Below are positions 1-8,828 of a DNA stretch of 64,000 nt, piece by piece. A program made the position numbers and the translations under genes. Position 1 is the first letter of the stretch; the number at the start of each line of letters is the position of its first letter. A model generated the notes under the pieces. The model saw only the letters and a program-made list of their open reading frames with translations. It made no database searches and was not told the DNA's origin. Source of the stretch: Caldilineaceae bacterium (GTDB lineage Bacteria > Chloroflexota > Anaerolineae > Caldilineales > Caldilineaceae); assembly GCA_026645575.1 (NCBI GenBank), contig JAPKMW010000046.1, positions 1 to 64,000 of the forward strand. Reading direction: 5' to 3'.

Positions 1-10
1 GTTTCGTCAT
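1..10 (-). CDS. start of a divergent gene, cut by the left window edge
   Basis: On the minus strand an ATG at 10-8 (M-T-K...) is preceded by GGAGGGG about five bases upstream, a near-ideal ribosome binding site. Only three codons lie in the window, so nothing can be said of the product. It would be divergent from hsdR and possibly co-transcribed with the small ORF at 36-146. Confidence 0.45.
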
Positions 11-35
11 TATTTCCCCTCCACATGATTCGTTT

Positions 36-146
36 TTAGTATCTTAACATGTGGTCTAGTTTCTGGGGACCATTATATTGCAAAGCGACCATTGCCATTT
101 GGGCAGCCTGCACGGCATCATCATGATAGGAACGGACACTGGTCAT
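36..146 (-). CDS. possible small ORF, 36 aa, unknown
   Basis: The minus strand reads an open frame from ATG at 146 to TAA at 36, giving a 36-residue peptide that starts MTSVRSYHDDAVQ and ends HMLRY. An in-frame TAA lies one codon before the ATG, so it cannot be longer. It ends 25 bases before the well-marked start at position 10, which would suit a two-gene operon. There is no good ribosome binding site and I recognise no family. It may equally be chance or the remnant of a larger gene. Confidence 0.25.
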   Translation of the reverse strand: MTSVRSYHDDAVQAAQMAMVALQYNGPQKLDHMLRY

Positions 147-233
147 GGGTTACTCATCAGCCATTATACGCAGTTGAGAGTGTAAGTTAGCTTGTGAAGA
201 CCGATTATATCACAAGATAGAACATAAGAGAGA

Positions 234-3200
234 ATGTCTATGTACGAATCTGAAATCGAACAGATTGCCCTCGACGTACTGCGCGACGACAATGGCTACC
301 TCACCAGCTACGGCCCTGACCTGGCCGAAGGGCCGGCCAAAGAACGCGACTATCACGACGTCATCCTTGCCACCCGCCTACGTGCCGCCATCGACCGCCT
401 CAACCCTACCATTCCCGCTGCGGCCCGTGACGAAGCGTTCAAAAAGGTCTTGCGCACCGATGCCCTCACCTTGCTTGACAACAACGAAGCCTTTCACCGC
501 CTGCTCACTGACGGCATTGACATCAAATTTGGCATTGGCGACGGCAAGGCCAAAACCGACAAGGTTTGGCTGATCGATTTTGACAACCCTGCCAACAACG
601 AATTTTTGGCTGTTAACCAATTCACCGTGGTAGAAAATCACAATAATAAACGGCCTGATATTGTCCTCTTTGTCAACGGGCTGCCGCTGGTGGTCATCGA
701 ACTCAAAAATGCCGGCGATAAGAGCGCCAGCATTGAAGCCGCCTTTCACCAATTGCAAACCTACAAGCAACTGATTCCCTCCCTTTTTGTCACTAACGCC
801 CTACTGATCATCAGCGACGGCTGGTTTGCCAAGGCCGGCACGCTATCGAGCAATTATGGGCGTTTTATGGAATGGAAGACCGCCGATGGTCGCACCATTG
901 TGGATCCGAAAAATGAAATGGCTTTAGCGCCGCTGCTGCAAGGAATGCTTAACAAACAGACCCTGCTTGACCTGATTCGCCATTTTATCGTCTTTGAACG
1001 TGCTTCGACTAAGCTCAGCAACCCAGGTGTCATCAAGAAGGTCGCCGCCTATCATCAATATTATGCCGTCAACCGGGCCATTGCCTCGACCCTGCGCGCC
1101 GCCGCTGACGCGCCCAAAACCTTGCGCCAGGAACCGGAACCTTATGGCCTGCCCACTGTCGCCAGCCAGCCCAAAGGCGATCAACGCGCCGGTGTGGTCT
1201 GGCACACCCAGGGCAGCGGCAAGAGTCTCTCCATGCTTTTCTACGCCGGTAAACTGATCTTGACTGAAGCCATGAACAACCCGACGCTGGTCATCATCAC
1301 CGACCGCAACGACCTCGACCAGCAACTCTTTGAGACCTTTAGCAACTGCCAACACCTGTTGCGTCAAACGCCCACCCAGGCGGCCAACCGTGAGGATCTG
1401 CGCAAGTTGCTGGCCGTGGCGTCGGGTGGTGTTATCTTCACGACCATTCAGAAGTTTCTGCCGCCCAAGTTGGCTTCGACAAGCTCAGCCAACGGCGAAA
1501 CCAACGCTCCGCATACGCTGCCTGAGCCTGTCGAAGGCAGCACCGGCTCGGTTCCCGTAAGATACCCCGAACTCAGCCAACGGCGCAATATTGTCGTCAT
1601 TGCTGATGAAGCCCACCGCAGCCAATATGACTTTATTGACGGCTTTGCGCGTAACATGCGCAGCGCCCTGCCCAATGCCACCTTTATCGGTTTTACCGGC
1701 ACACCGATTGAAAAAGAAGATGCCAGCACGCAGGCTGTCTTTGGCAACTACATTGATGTCTATGATATCCAGCAAGCCGTGGCCGATGGCGCGACCGTGG
1801 GCCTCTACTATGAAAGTCGGCTGGCCCAAATCAAGTTGTCGGACGAAGCGCAGCGTCTTATGGATCAGCAGGTGGAGGAGATCACCGAAGATGATGAGCT
1901 GACCGAACGCCAGCAACGCTTTGCCAAATGGACAAGTAAAGAGGCGGTGGTGGGCAGTCAAAGCCGCCTGGAACAGGTGGCCGCCGACCTGATTGCCCAC
2001 TTTGAGGCGCGCCAAACCGCCGCCCTCAGCAAAGGCATGATCGTCTGCATGAGTCGCCGCATCTGTGTGGCGCTGCACAACGAAATCATCAAGCTGCGCC
2101 CGGCGTGGTACGACCCCGACGACACCAAAGGTGCCATCAAAATTATCATGACCGGCTCGGCCAGTGACCCCCTGGATTGGCAAGAGCATATCCGCAACAA
2201 GCCGCGCCGCAAAGTGTTGGGCGACCGCCTCAAAGATCCCAGTGACCCACTCCAGTTGATCATTGTGCGTGACATGTTGTTGACCGGCTACGACGCGCCG
2301 GTCCTCAACACCATGTACATTGACAAACCGATGAATGGTCACAACCTGATGCAGGCCATTGCCCGTGTCAACCGGGTCTTTGGCGACAAAGAGGGCGGGT
2401 TGATTGTTGATTACATTGGCATTGCCCAGGATCTCAAGAATGCACTGGCGCTCTACACCGCCAACAGCGGTCGCGGCAAACTTACCTTCAACCAGGAAGA
2501 AGCCGTCGCCAAGATGATGGAACTGTACGAGATCGTGGTCGATATGTTCGGGCGTAGACCCAGATCGGCTTCGGCTTCGACAAGCTCAGCCTCCGCCTCT
2601 GCCTACCCGCTGCCATCGTTGCCTGAGCCTGTCGAAGGCAACGGGGGCAGCGGTAGCAACGGCTTTGATTATCGACGCTACTTCACGTTGGAACCCAAGC
2701 ACAAGCTCAACTTTATTCTTGCTGCGGCCAATTACATTGCCGATTTGACCGAAATCCAGGATAAAGAACGGGTGCGCAACGGCAAAGAGCGCTTTAAGGA
2801 AAATGTGATTCGTCTGCAAAAAGCCTTTGCTCTTGCCGTCCCCCATCCCAAGACCCTGGAAATTCGGGATGACCTGGCGCTCTTCCAGGCCATCAAAGCG
2901 CGCTTTACCAAATTTGATGAACAACAGAAAACCCGCACCAACGCCGAGATTGAAACCGCCATTCGCCAGATCATCAATGACGCCATCCTCTCGGAAGCGG
3001 TGGTCGATGTCTTTGACGCTGCCGGCATCAAGCGCCCCGACATCTCGATTCTCTCTGATGAATTTCTGGCCGAAGTGCAGGGGATGGCCCATCGCAACCT
3101 GGCCTTTGAACTGCTCAAACGGTTGCTTAACGACGAGATCAAAAGCCGGTCGGCGACCAATCTGGTGCAAAGCCGTAAATTTTCGGAGCTGTTAGCGGCG

Positions 3201-3623
3201 GCGGTGCGGCGCTATCAAAACGGTTTGATCGACTCAGCCCGCGTCATCGAAGAGTTGATCAAAATGGCGCAGGAAATACGGGAAGCTGACAAACGGGGCG
3301 AGCGGATGAAACTGCGCCAAGACGAACTCGCCTTCTACGACGCCCTGGCCGACAATCCAACCGCCGAAGCCGTGCTGGGTGACGAAACGCTGAAAACCAT
3401 CGCCCATGAGCTGGTTGATAGCGTGCGGCGCAACACCTCAATTGACTGGCAACTCAAGGAGAGCGTGCAAGCCAAGTTGCGGGTCTTGGTCAAACGCATC
3501 TTGCGCAAATACAAATATCCACCTGATGATCCGACCACTGGTGAATATACCGAATCGGTCAATAAGGTGTTGGCCCAAGCTGAGTTGTTAGCAGATTTTT
3601 GGACAACTGCCCCTGTCCGTTGA
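234..3623 (+). CDS. hsdR: type I restriction endonuclease subunit R (HsdR)
   Basis: Motor and nuclease subunit of a type I restriction-modification complex; it translocates and cuts unmodified DNA together with HsdM and HsdS. Visible features: the PD-(D/E)xK nuclease motif with D142, E156 and K158; Walker A TQGSGKS near residues 326-332; the DEAH box ADEAH near 457-461; late helicase motifs MLLTGYDAP and QAIARVNR; a helical C-terminal region. A purine-rich stretch (AAGAGAGA) precedes the ATG. At 1129 aa the length is normal. No hsdM or hsdS lies beside it, so it is either an orphan or split from its partners. Two low-complexity segments (about residues 413-443 and 780-805) are encoded by inserted inverted repeats, listed separately. 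The frame is intact, so the gene may be functional. Confidence 0.93.
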   Translation: MSMYESEIEQIALDVLRDDNGYLTSYGPDLAEGPAKERDYHDVILATRLRAAIDRLNPTIPAAARDEAFKKVLRTDALTLLDNNEAFHRLLTDGIDIKFGIGDGKAKTDKVWLIDFDNPANNEFLAVNQFTVVENHNNKRPDIVLFVNGLPLVVIELKNAGDKSASIEAAFHQLQTYKQLIPSLFVTNALLIISDGWFAKAGTLSSNYGRFMEWKTADGRTIVDPKNEMALAPLLQGMLNKQTLLDLIRHFIVFERASTKLSNPGVIKKVAAYHQYYAVNRAIASTLRAAADAPKTLRQEPEPYGLPTVASQPKGDQRAGVVWHTQGSGKSLSMLFYAGKLILTEAMNNPTLVIITDRNDLDQQLFETFSNCQHLLRQTPTQAANREDLRKLLAVASGGVIFTTIQKFLPPKLASTSSANGETNAPHTLPEPVEGSTGSVPVRYPELSQRRNIVVIADEAHRSQYDFIDGFARNMRSALPNATFIGFTGTPIEKEDASTQAVFGNYIDVYDIQQAVADGATVGLYYESRLAQIKLSDEAQRLMDQQVEEITEDDELTERQQRFAKWTSKEAVVGSQSRLEQVAADLIAHFEARQTAALSKGMIVCMSRRICVALHNEIIKLRPAWYDPDDTKGAIKIIMTGSASDPLDWQEHIRNKPRRKVLGDRLKDPSDPLQLIIVRDMLLTGYDAPVLNTMYIDKPMNGHNLMQAIARVNRVFGDKEGGLIVDYIGIAQDLKNALALYTANSGRGKLTFNQEEAVAKMMELYEIVVDMFGRRPRSASASTSSASASAYPLPSLPEPVEGNGGSGSNGFDYRRYFTLEPKHKLNFILAAANYIADLTEIQDKERVRNGKERFKENVIRLQKAFALAVPHPKTLEIRDDLALFQAIKARFTKFDEQQKTRTNAEIETAIRQIINDAILSEAVVDVFDAAGIKRPDISILSDEFLAEVQGMAHRNLAFELLKRLLNDEIKSRSATNLVQSRKFSELLAAAVRRYQNGLIDSARVIEELIKMAQEIREADKRGERMKLRQDELAFYDALADNPTAEAVLGDETLKTIAHELVDSVRRNTSIDWQLKESVQAKLRVLVKRILRKYKYPPDDPTTGEYTESVNKVLAQAELLADFWTTAPVR
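1472..1542. repeat. inverted-arm repeat inserted in frame in hsdR, copy 1
   Basis: Left arm GGCTTCGACAAGCTCAGCC (1472-1490) and right arm TGCCTGAGCCTGTCGAAGGC (around 1519-1539) are near inverted copies of one another. The segment adds residues such as ASTSSA and LPEPVEG between the Walker A and DEAH parts of HsdR. Its composition differs from the flanking helicase domain and it keeps the reading frame. The same arms occur at 2573-2641. Confidence 0.8.
2573..2641. repeat. inverted-arm repeat inserted in frame in hsdR, copy 2
   Basis: Left arm GGCTTCGACAAGCTCAGCC (2573-2591) and right arm TGCCTGAGCCTGTCGAAGGC (around 2620-2640) match copy 1, while the bases between differ. It encodes an Ala/Ser-rich stretch followed by LPEPVEG and a Gly/Ser-rich linker, after the helicase domains and before the C-terminal helical region. 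The frame is again preserved. Confidence 0.8.
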
Positions 3624-3653
3624 AGAAGCTTTGCCGTGCTATTGCAATTGATA

Positions 3654-4442
3654 CTACTTGTCCAACACCGGCATATAGAGCGACAACCCAAGCGCCTGGG
3701 CAATCGGTTGAAAATCGGCGTCAATCGTCCAGACCTGGGCATCAGGCAGCGCTTGTAAAGCGATAATGATGTCGCCCAGCGGCCAACAGCTTGACTGTCC
3801 CAAGGCAGCCCGTGGGTCATCGATTACTGTGCGCACCAATCGTTCTAGCCGTGCTTGCTCTTTTACCACTTGTGGGTGGGCGGCCAGGTAAGCGGCGATG
3901 CTTTGTAACTCAGCACGATGATCAGTCAAGAAGTCGGGAAAATGGCAGGTTGCCTGTTCTTTGCGACAACTGTCAGCAATCGTAAATCGTTGGCCATGGC
4001 GTTTGATACCGGCGGCTACCAGATCGCAGTCAATGGGATCGGGCAGTGGCTCGACCTGACGCCAGAAGCGCGCTGGCATCTCAAATTGAATATGCACCTC
4101 AAGTGTCTCTAATGCGTGGGCCAGGCGCAGTGAACTGGCAGATATGGTTTGCGTCAAAATATGCAGACAGCGACCTAACGCCTGTGAACGGTAGGCCAAT
4201 GGACCAGAGCGGAGCGCATAGGCTGCGTCCTCCCAGTTTCCGTGTTGTAACAGGGCGTGGTAAACCCGTACATAATCCGCCAGCACGGCGCGCTGGAATT
4301 CCATGAAGACATACTGTGTGGAGACAAAGCGGTGAGACTTCAAGGCAAGATGCGTTTCCAGCGCCTCTTGTTGGGCAAGCGTACCCATCATCCGCTCAAT
4401 CTGTATGCTAGTGTCGAGCAAGACGACCGCTTTAGAGTTCAT
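3654..4442 (-). CDS. PIN-domain-like protein, putative toxin
   Basis: Start chosen at the ATG of MNSKAVVLLDTS, which overlaps the end of the upstream gene by 11 bases (translational coupling). A longer frame exists but only by running into that gene. The N-terminal VVLLDTSIQIE is the first acidic strand of a PIN ribonuclease fold, and WTIDADF near the C-terminus fits the last acidic position. At about 262 aa it is almost twice the usual VapC length, with an extra helical middle. Paired with a DUF104-type antitoxin it probably forms a toxin-antitoxin module. The RNase role is inferred, because the middle catalytic acids cannot be assigned by eye. Confidence 0.65.
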   Translation of the reverse strand: MNSKAVVLLDTSIQIERMMGTLAQQEALETHLALKSHRFVSTQYVFMEFQRAVLADYVRVYHALLQHGNWEDAAYALRSGPLAYRSQALGRCLHILTQTISASSLRLAHALETLEVHIQFEMPARFWRQVEPLPDPIDCDLVAAGIKRHGQRFTIADSCRKEQATCHFPDFLTDHRAELQSIAAYLAAHPQVVKEQARLERLVRTVIDDPRAALGQSSCWPLGDIIIALQALPDAQVWTIDADFQPIAQALGLSLYMPVLDK

Positions 4443-4926
4443 CGACGTAGCTTTGTACGATTTCGGCAGAAAAAGTAAACGCCGCCGGCACACCAGCCGA
4501 TGCTAGCCTTTCAACACAAAGGTGGATGGCTTCGTTAGTGACGGTAGGCAATGTCATTTGCGCAAGCACAAAACGAAAGGCGGTAACCTGTTCGGGGCGA
4601 ATTGTTGCTGGTTGCAGGCGCTTGGCTGCCAGTTGTAGCAGGGTACAGAGCATCCGGTGTGGCGGCTGGCTCAAATCCCATAATGTCTGTAGATCAGTCT
4701 GTAGGATCTGTAAAAACACAGTGCGCACTAACTCGCCTTGTTGTTCTTTTTCAAACCGGAGTAACAATGCCTGTAAACTGGCAAGCAGTCGTTGGAAGGC
4801 TTCCGTCTGCCAGTCAGTGACAGGCGCAAGAATTTGTACCTGCACCCGGCTGGATTCAGCCAGTTCTACCGGTTCTAGCAGGCGCAGTGAACCATGTTCG
4901 TAAACCGCAGATAGCGTTTGGCCCAT
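4432..4926 (-). CDS. DUF104-type (AF2212/PG0164-like) antitoxin with C-terminal extension
   Basis: The first 35-40 residues (TLSAVYEHGSLRLLEPVEL followed by SSRVQVQIL) fit the DUF104 antitoxin pattern, a small beta barrel that binds DNA and partners PIN toxins. The family is normally about 60-75 aa. This protein is 164 aa, with about 120 residues of helical sequence of unknown role. The start is supported by AAGGA eight bases upstream. It is the first gene of a two-gene unit with the PIN protein, overlapping as ATGAACTCTAA. The antitoxin label rests on the N-terminal motif and gene order. Confidence 0.65.
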   Translation of the reverse strand: MGQTLSAVYEHGSLRLLEPVELAESSRVQVQILAPVTDWQTEAFQRLLASLQALLLRFEKEQQGELVRTVFLQILQTDLQTLWDLSQPPHRMLCTLLQLAAKRLQPATIRPEQVTAFRFVLAQMTLPTVTNEAIHLCVERLASAGVPAAFTFSAEIVQSYVDEL

Positions 4927-5022
4927 AGGATGGATTCCTTTGGATAATTACATACAAGCCTTCCATTGATTATAACAGCGAACATTTGTTTTGACAATCA
5001 CAGGCCAATTTTGTTCTCCCTT

Positions 5023-6006
5023 TCACCACCGCGTTCGCGGCGTCGTCGTCACTCGATTATAATGCACCAACATCCGCCCTGGCGGGATGATAGCGTCGAT
5101 CTGGCTGCGATCCTCGTCGGTGATTGTGACAGCGCAAGCGCCCAAATTATCCTGCAACTGTTCACTCGTGCGCGGCCCGATAATCGGCGCGGTGACGCCC
5201 GGTTGGTGTAGACACCACGCCAGCGCCAGTTGACTGACCGTACACCCTTTCGCCGCGGCCAACGCTATCAACAGATCAATCAAGTCAAAGACCCGTTCCT
5301 GGTGATGGGTCTCGACATTCCCTGTCTCCTGGACGCCGGCGCCGGCGGTGAGACGACCATCGGCGGGCGTGTTGTGGCGATGATATTTGCCGGTGAGAAA
5401 GCCCTGCGCCAGCGGCGACCAGGGGATGATGGCCAGCCCGTAGGTGCGCGCCATCGGAATCAGTTCCCGTTCAATGCGCCGATCCAACATGTTGTAGGCC
5501 GGTTGGCTACAGACGGGGCGGTTGAGCTTTAGTTCATGCGCGGCCCAGAGCGCCTCCATCTCCTGCCAGGCGGCAAAGTTGCTGGTGCCGATGTAGCGCA
5601 CCTTGCCGGCGCGCACCAGATCATCCAGGGCGCGCAAACTCTCGTCAATCGGAATGGTCGGGTGGGACGAGTGGAACTGGTAGAGATCAATGTAGTCCGT
5701 GCGCAGGCGGCGGAGACTGGCGTCACACTGTTCCAGGATCTGGTTGCGGCTCACGCCAAAGGTAAACTTGGTGGCAAGAACCACGCGCGCCCGTTTGCCA
5801 TTGGTTGCCAACGCTTCGCCCAGGATTTCCTCATTGGCGCCGCGACCGTAGCCGCTGGCCGTGTCGATAAAATTGAGGCCGGCAGCCAACGCTTCGTCGA
5901 TCATGCGCAGTGCGTCCGCTTTCGGCGTTCGTTGCCCAAACTGCCAGGCGCCCAGACAAAGCGCGCTGACCTGTACGCCGGTGCGGCCCAGGGTGCGATA
6001 GTCCAT
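5023..6006 (-). CDS. aldo/keto reductase
   Basis: NAD(P)H-dependent oxidoreductase with a TIM-barrel fold acting on a carbonyl or sugar-type substrate that the sequence does not reveal. The catalytic tetrad is visible as D48 (FIDTAS), Y53, K80 (LATKF) and H112 (YQFHSSH). The late segment IIPWSPLAQGFLTGKY and the C-terminal cofactor signature IIGPRTSEQLQDNLGA are typical. Length 327 aa is normal. It stands alone, with the toxin-antitoxin pair on one side and a divergent FKBP gene on the other. Two further aldo/keto reductases lie at 55356 and 56435. Confidence 0.9.
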   Translation of the reverse strand: MDYRTLGRTGVQVSALCLGAWQFGQRTPKADALRMIDEALAAGLNFIDTASGYGRGANEEILGEALATNGKRARVVLATKFTFGVSRNQILEQCDASLRRLRTDYIDLYQFHSSHPTIPIDESLRALDDLVRAGKVRYIGTSNFAAWQEMEALWAAHELKLNRPVCSQPAYNMLDRRIERELIPMARTYGLAIIPWSPLAQGFLTGKYHRHNTPADGRLTAGAGVQETGNVETHHQERVFDLIDLLIALAAAKGCTVSQLALAWCLHQPGVTAPIIGPRTSEQLQDNLGACAVTITDEDRSQIDAIIPPGRMLVHYNRVTTTPRTRW

Positions 6007-6288
6007 TCCTCAGGTTCCCTTCTCTGTGGTGAAACAATAAATCCATTGTGCATCATTATAACATCTGGGTGGCGCACCTTCAAAAGCCCTAAACTCAGCC
6101 GCCCCTACGGGACGCGTTCATCGATGAAAACTTAGTTAACAAAAAAGTAGATTTCCGCTTTTGAACCAAGGGACCACCCGCCTATCAAATCTGCAATTTA
6201 GCCCCCCGTCAGGATAGTTAAGTTTGCCAATCTCGTGTATACTGAGCGGAATCATTTTTTATCAAGTGATTACAGTAGGAGTATAGTT

Positions 6289-7152
6289 ATGATGCAGAAG
6301 CAATGGTGGCGGGTTGGGACCGTTGTGCTGTTGACTGCGCTGGTTGTTGCGTGTGGGCCGGAAACGGCGCCGGCAGCCGAACCGGCGGCAGCAGCCGAGC
6401 AGGCCCAAGCCGCTACCCAAAACACAGAAGGAACAACCGTGAAAACAGCAAGTGGCTTACAGTATCAAGAACTCAAGGCCGGGGATGGGCCGGCGGCCAA
6501 GGCCGGCGATATTGTATCGGTTCATTACACCGGCAAACTGACCGACGGCAAGAAGTTTGACAGTTCGCTTGACCGGGGCCAACCCTTTCAATTTGCCTTG
6601 GGCCAAGGGCAAGTGATCAAGGGCTGGGATGAGGGCATTGCCCTGATGAAAAAAGGCGGCAAGGCCATTCTGACCATCCCCCCCGAATTGGGTTATGGCG
6701 CGCGCGGCGCCGGCGGTGTGATTCCGCCCAACGCAACGCTGGTCTTTGAAGTCGAACTGGTCAACATTCTGGCGGGCGCACCTGCCGCGCCCACCAAAGT
6801 GGATGACGCCGACTATCAAACAACGGCGAGCGGTTTGAAATATTACGACTTTGTTGTCGGCACAGGCGCCTCCCCCAAGCAGGGGCAACAGGTAACGGTT
6901 CACTACACCGGTTGGTTGGTCGATGGCAAGAAGTTCGACAGTTCACTCGACCGGGGCCAACCCTTTGGCTTTGCCATTGGCGCCGGCCAGGTGATTCGCG
7001 GCTGGGACGAAGGGGTGATGAGCATGAAGGTGGGCGGCAAACGCCAACTGGTCATCCCGGCGGAACTGGGCTACGGCGCCCGTGGCGCTGGTGGGGTGAT
7101 TCCACCAAACGCCACCCTGATCTTTGAAGTGGAATTGCTGGGCGTGAAGTGA
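6289..7152 (+). CDS. lipoprotein with two FKBP-type peptidyl-prolyl isomerase domains
   Basis: Exported proline isomerase and probable folding factor on the outer face of the membrane. The start is the ATG at 6289 with TAGGAG seven bases upstream; the frame extends further 5' without support. MMQKQWWR plus a hydrophobic stretch and LVVAC-G form a lipoprotein signal with lipid-attachment cysteine. A Pro/Ala/Glu-rich linker follows, then two tandem FKBP domains. Each begins TASGL and carries [23 protein letters not shown], and ends in [18 protein letters not shown]. The two domains are so alike that a recent internal duplication is likely. The stop is followed at once by a palindrome. Confidence 0.93.
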   Translation: MMQKQWWRVGTVVLLTALVVACGPETAPAAEPAAAAEQAQAATQNTEGTTVKTASGLQYQELKAGDGPAAKAGDIVSVHYTGKLTDGKKFDSSLDRGQPFQFALGQGQVIKGWDEGIALMKKGGKAILTIPPELGYGARGAGGVIPPNATLVFEVELVNILAGAPAAPTKVDDADYQTTASGLKYYDFVVGTGASPKQGQQVTVHYTGWLVDGKKFDSSLDRGQPFGFAIGAGQVIRGWDEGVMSMKVGGKRQLVIPAELGYGARGAGGVIPPNATLIFEVELLGVK

Positions 7153-7154
7153 TC

Positions 7155-7216
7155 GTAGGTGTGGTTTGCAGCCGCAGGGGCTTTGATGAAGCCGTGCGGT
7201 TGCAAACCGCACCTAC
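7155..7216. repeat. intergenic inverted repeat, GTAGGTGCGGTT family
   Basis: Arms GTAGGTGTGGTTTGCA (7155-7170) and TGCAAACCGCACCTAC (7201-7216) pair with one mismatch. It fills the 74-base gap between two convergent genes and could act as a two-way terminator. A related palindrome is at 23967-24038. Confidence 0.8.
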
Positions 7217-7226
7217 CTTTACTCTC

Positions 7227-8138
7227 CTACAATACTGCCGCTGCCAACGCCGCCAATCCATCCAGGTCATCCAGATCCAGCCATTGCAACATCACCCGTT
7301 GCGCACCGGCTTCGGCGATCTGGCCCAACTGCTCGCCAATGGCGCCGGCTGTGCCTACAACGACACCCCGCTCACGCAGTCCTTCGACCGAGAGTTTGGT
7401 TTCGACAACTTGGGCTTGCAGCGCTGCGTCGTTCTGCCCAAAGATGACCCGTGTCATCAATGACCGGCGGACACTCTTGGGATCGCGATCTGCCGCTGCC
7501 AACAGTTCATTCAACTGCTGATTGAGCTGGCGATAGCGCGCCGGCGGCAGGTAGACGCCGTTCCATTCATTTGCATAGCGTGCAACCAGGGGCAACGTCC
7601 GCTTCTCACCGTTCCCACCAATCAAAATGGGCGGCCCGGCTTTGCGTTGGGGGCGGGGCAGTAGAATCGCTTCGTGTAGTTGATAGTAGTGGCCGCTGTA
7701 ATCAACCGGCGTGTCACTTTGCAGCAGGCGAGTGATTACCTCTAATCCTTCCTCAAAGCGGGCAAAGCGTTGGGGCAATCCCAACAGGTCAAAGCCAAAG
7801 TTGGTATGTTCGCGCACCTGCCAGCCCGCGCCGACACCCAGCGTCAAACGGCCACCGGAGAGATCATCCACATCTTTGGCAATGCGCGCTGTAAAGACCG
7901 GGTGGCGGAATGAAACCGGTGAAACCATCGGCCCGAATTCAATGCGGCTCGTGTGGCTCGCCAGCCAGGTCAATGAAACCCAGAGTTCCAACGAGTCAAT
8001 GTCGGGTGGGTTGGCGTCGGTAAAGTGATCCGAACGATAGAGGCCGACAAAACCGAGATCCTCGACGGCGCGGGCAATCCGCTGCCAGCGCGGCCAGGTG
8101 AGGCCATGCTGGCCTTCGAGCATGATTGCAACTTCCAT
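7227..8138 (-). CDS. LLM-class (F420-type) oxidoreductase
   Basis: Luciferase-like monooxygenase superfamily TIM-barrel protein, probably using F420 or FMN. Start set at MEVAIMLEGQHG because GGAG lies eight bases before it. Supporting segments: YRSDHF, ELWVSLTWLASHTSRIEFG, RHPVFTARIAKDVDDLSGGR, LGVGAGW and the late LIGGNGEKRTLPLVARYA, all typical of the family. About 303 aa. The gene begins 23 bases after a PPOX-family protein, which often also uses F420, so both may share this cofactor. The substrate is unknown. Confidence 0.87.
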   Translation of the reverse strand: MEVAIMLEGQHGLTWPRWQRIARAVEDLGFVGLYRSDHFTDANPPDIDSLELWVSLTWLASHTSRIEFGPMVSPVSFRHPVFTARIAKDVDDLSGGRLTLGVGAGWQVREHTNFGFDLLGLPQRFARFEEGLEVITRLLQSDTPVDYSGHYYQLHEAILLPRPQRKAGPPILIGGNGEKRTLPLVARYANEWNGVYLPPARYRQLNQQLNELLAAADRDPKSVRRSLMTRVIFGQNDAALQAQVVETKLSVEGLRERGVVVGTAGAIGEQLGQIAEAGAQRVMLQWLDLDDLDGLAALAAAVL

Positions 8139-8161
8139 AAACTTTTCTCCAATTGGGTGGT

Positions 8162-8569
8162 TTACCAACTGCGTACATGGTTTGGCGTGACACGGATCAC
8201 CGCGGAATAGCTTTGCCGCATACTTTCCGGTGTCATATTGATCATTTTAATACCCTGCTCATACTTTGCCACATAGGCGGCAAATTGCGCCGGGCTGACT
8301 GGTTCGCTATCAATCGCGGCTGTTCCTAGGAGAATAGCAACATCGCCGCCATCAGCATCGGTATGAAAATTGAGGGCGACCTGCGGGTTGTGGCGGATAT
8401 TACGCAACTTGAGCGCATTCTCCTGGCTGAAGATCAACACTCGTTCGCCATCCCAATGAAACCAGACCGGTGTGGGCGTTGGCATCCCATCCGCACGCAT
8501 GGTGGTGAACCAAATAATCTGTTCCTCTACAAGACGTTGCGTAACCCGGTCGTTAAGTGCAATGGTCAT
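8162..8569 (-). CDS. PPOX-family (pyridoxamine-phosphate-oxidase-like) F420/FMN-dependent protein
   Basis: Small split-barrel flavin or deazaflavin oxidoreductase, about 135 aa. Start at MTIALNDRV, with AAAGGG about six bases upstream; earlier in-frame starts lack a binding site. Characteristic segments are IIWFTTMRADGMPTPTPVWF, VLIFSQENALKLRNI and PQVALNFH. It heads a two-gene unit with the LLM oxidoreductase. The exact substrate cannot be read from the sequence. Confidence 0.85.
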   Translation of the reverse strand: MTIALNDRVTQRLVEEQIIWFTTMRADGMPTPTPVWFHWDGERVLIFSQENALKLRNIRHNPQVALNFHTDADGGDVAILLGTAAIDSEPVSPAQFAAYVAKYEQGIKMINMTPESMRQSYSAVIRVTPNHVRSW

Positions 8570-8693
8570 AAACATCCCTTTCTGTGGAAGCGTGGTAGAA
8601 GCAAGGCCCATAGCGCAAGCGTTGTGGCCTGGTGAGTATACCGGAACAACTGTGTGGCTGTAGCGAGTTCCCTTCCAAATGACCAAGCGCGCC

Positions 8694-8722
8694 TTGTCAA
8701 GCGGGGAATTCTACCCTATAAT
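8694..8722 (+). promoter_or_regulatory. sigma70-type promoter for the MFS gene
   Basis: TTGTCA at 8694-8699 and a perfect TATAAT at 8717-8722 are separated by 17 bases. Transcription would start about 8729, giving a 100-base leader before the ATG at 8829. Confidence 0.65.
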
Positions 8723-8828
8723 CAGGCAAGTTTGCTGCGGATGAACGGCCAATCCCCAATGTGCCAATGGTTGATTCGTTCATCATAAACAAGCCAACTT
8801 AGGAAAATAGAAATGGTCCACGTTACCT

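Noticed and set aside
1485..2342. 285-residue minus-strand frame within hsdR
   Set aside because: It lies wholly inside the hsdR coding region, has no homology I recognise, and reflects the codon bias of the sense strand.
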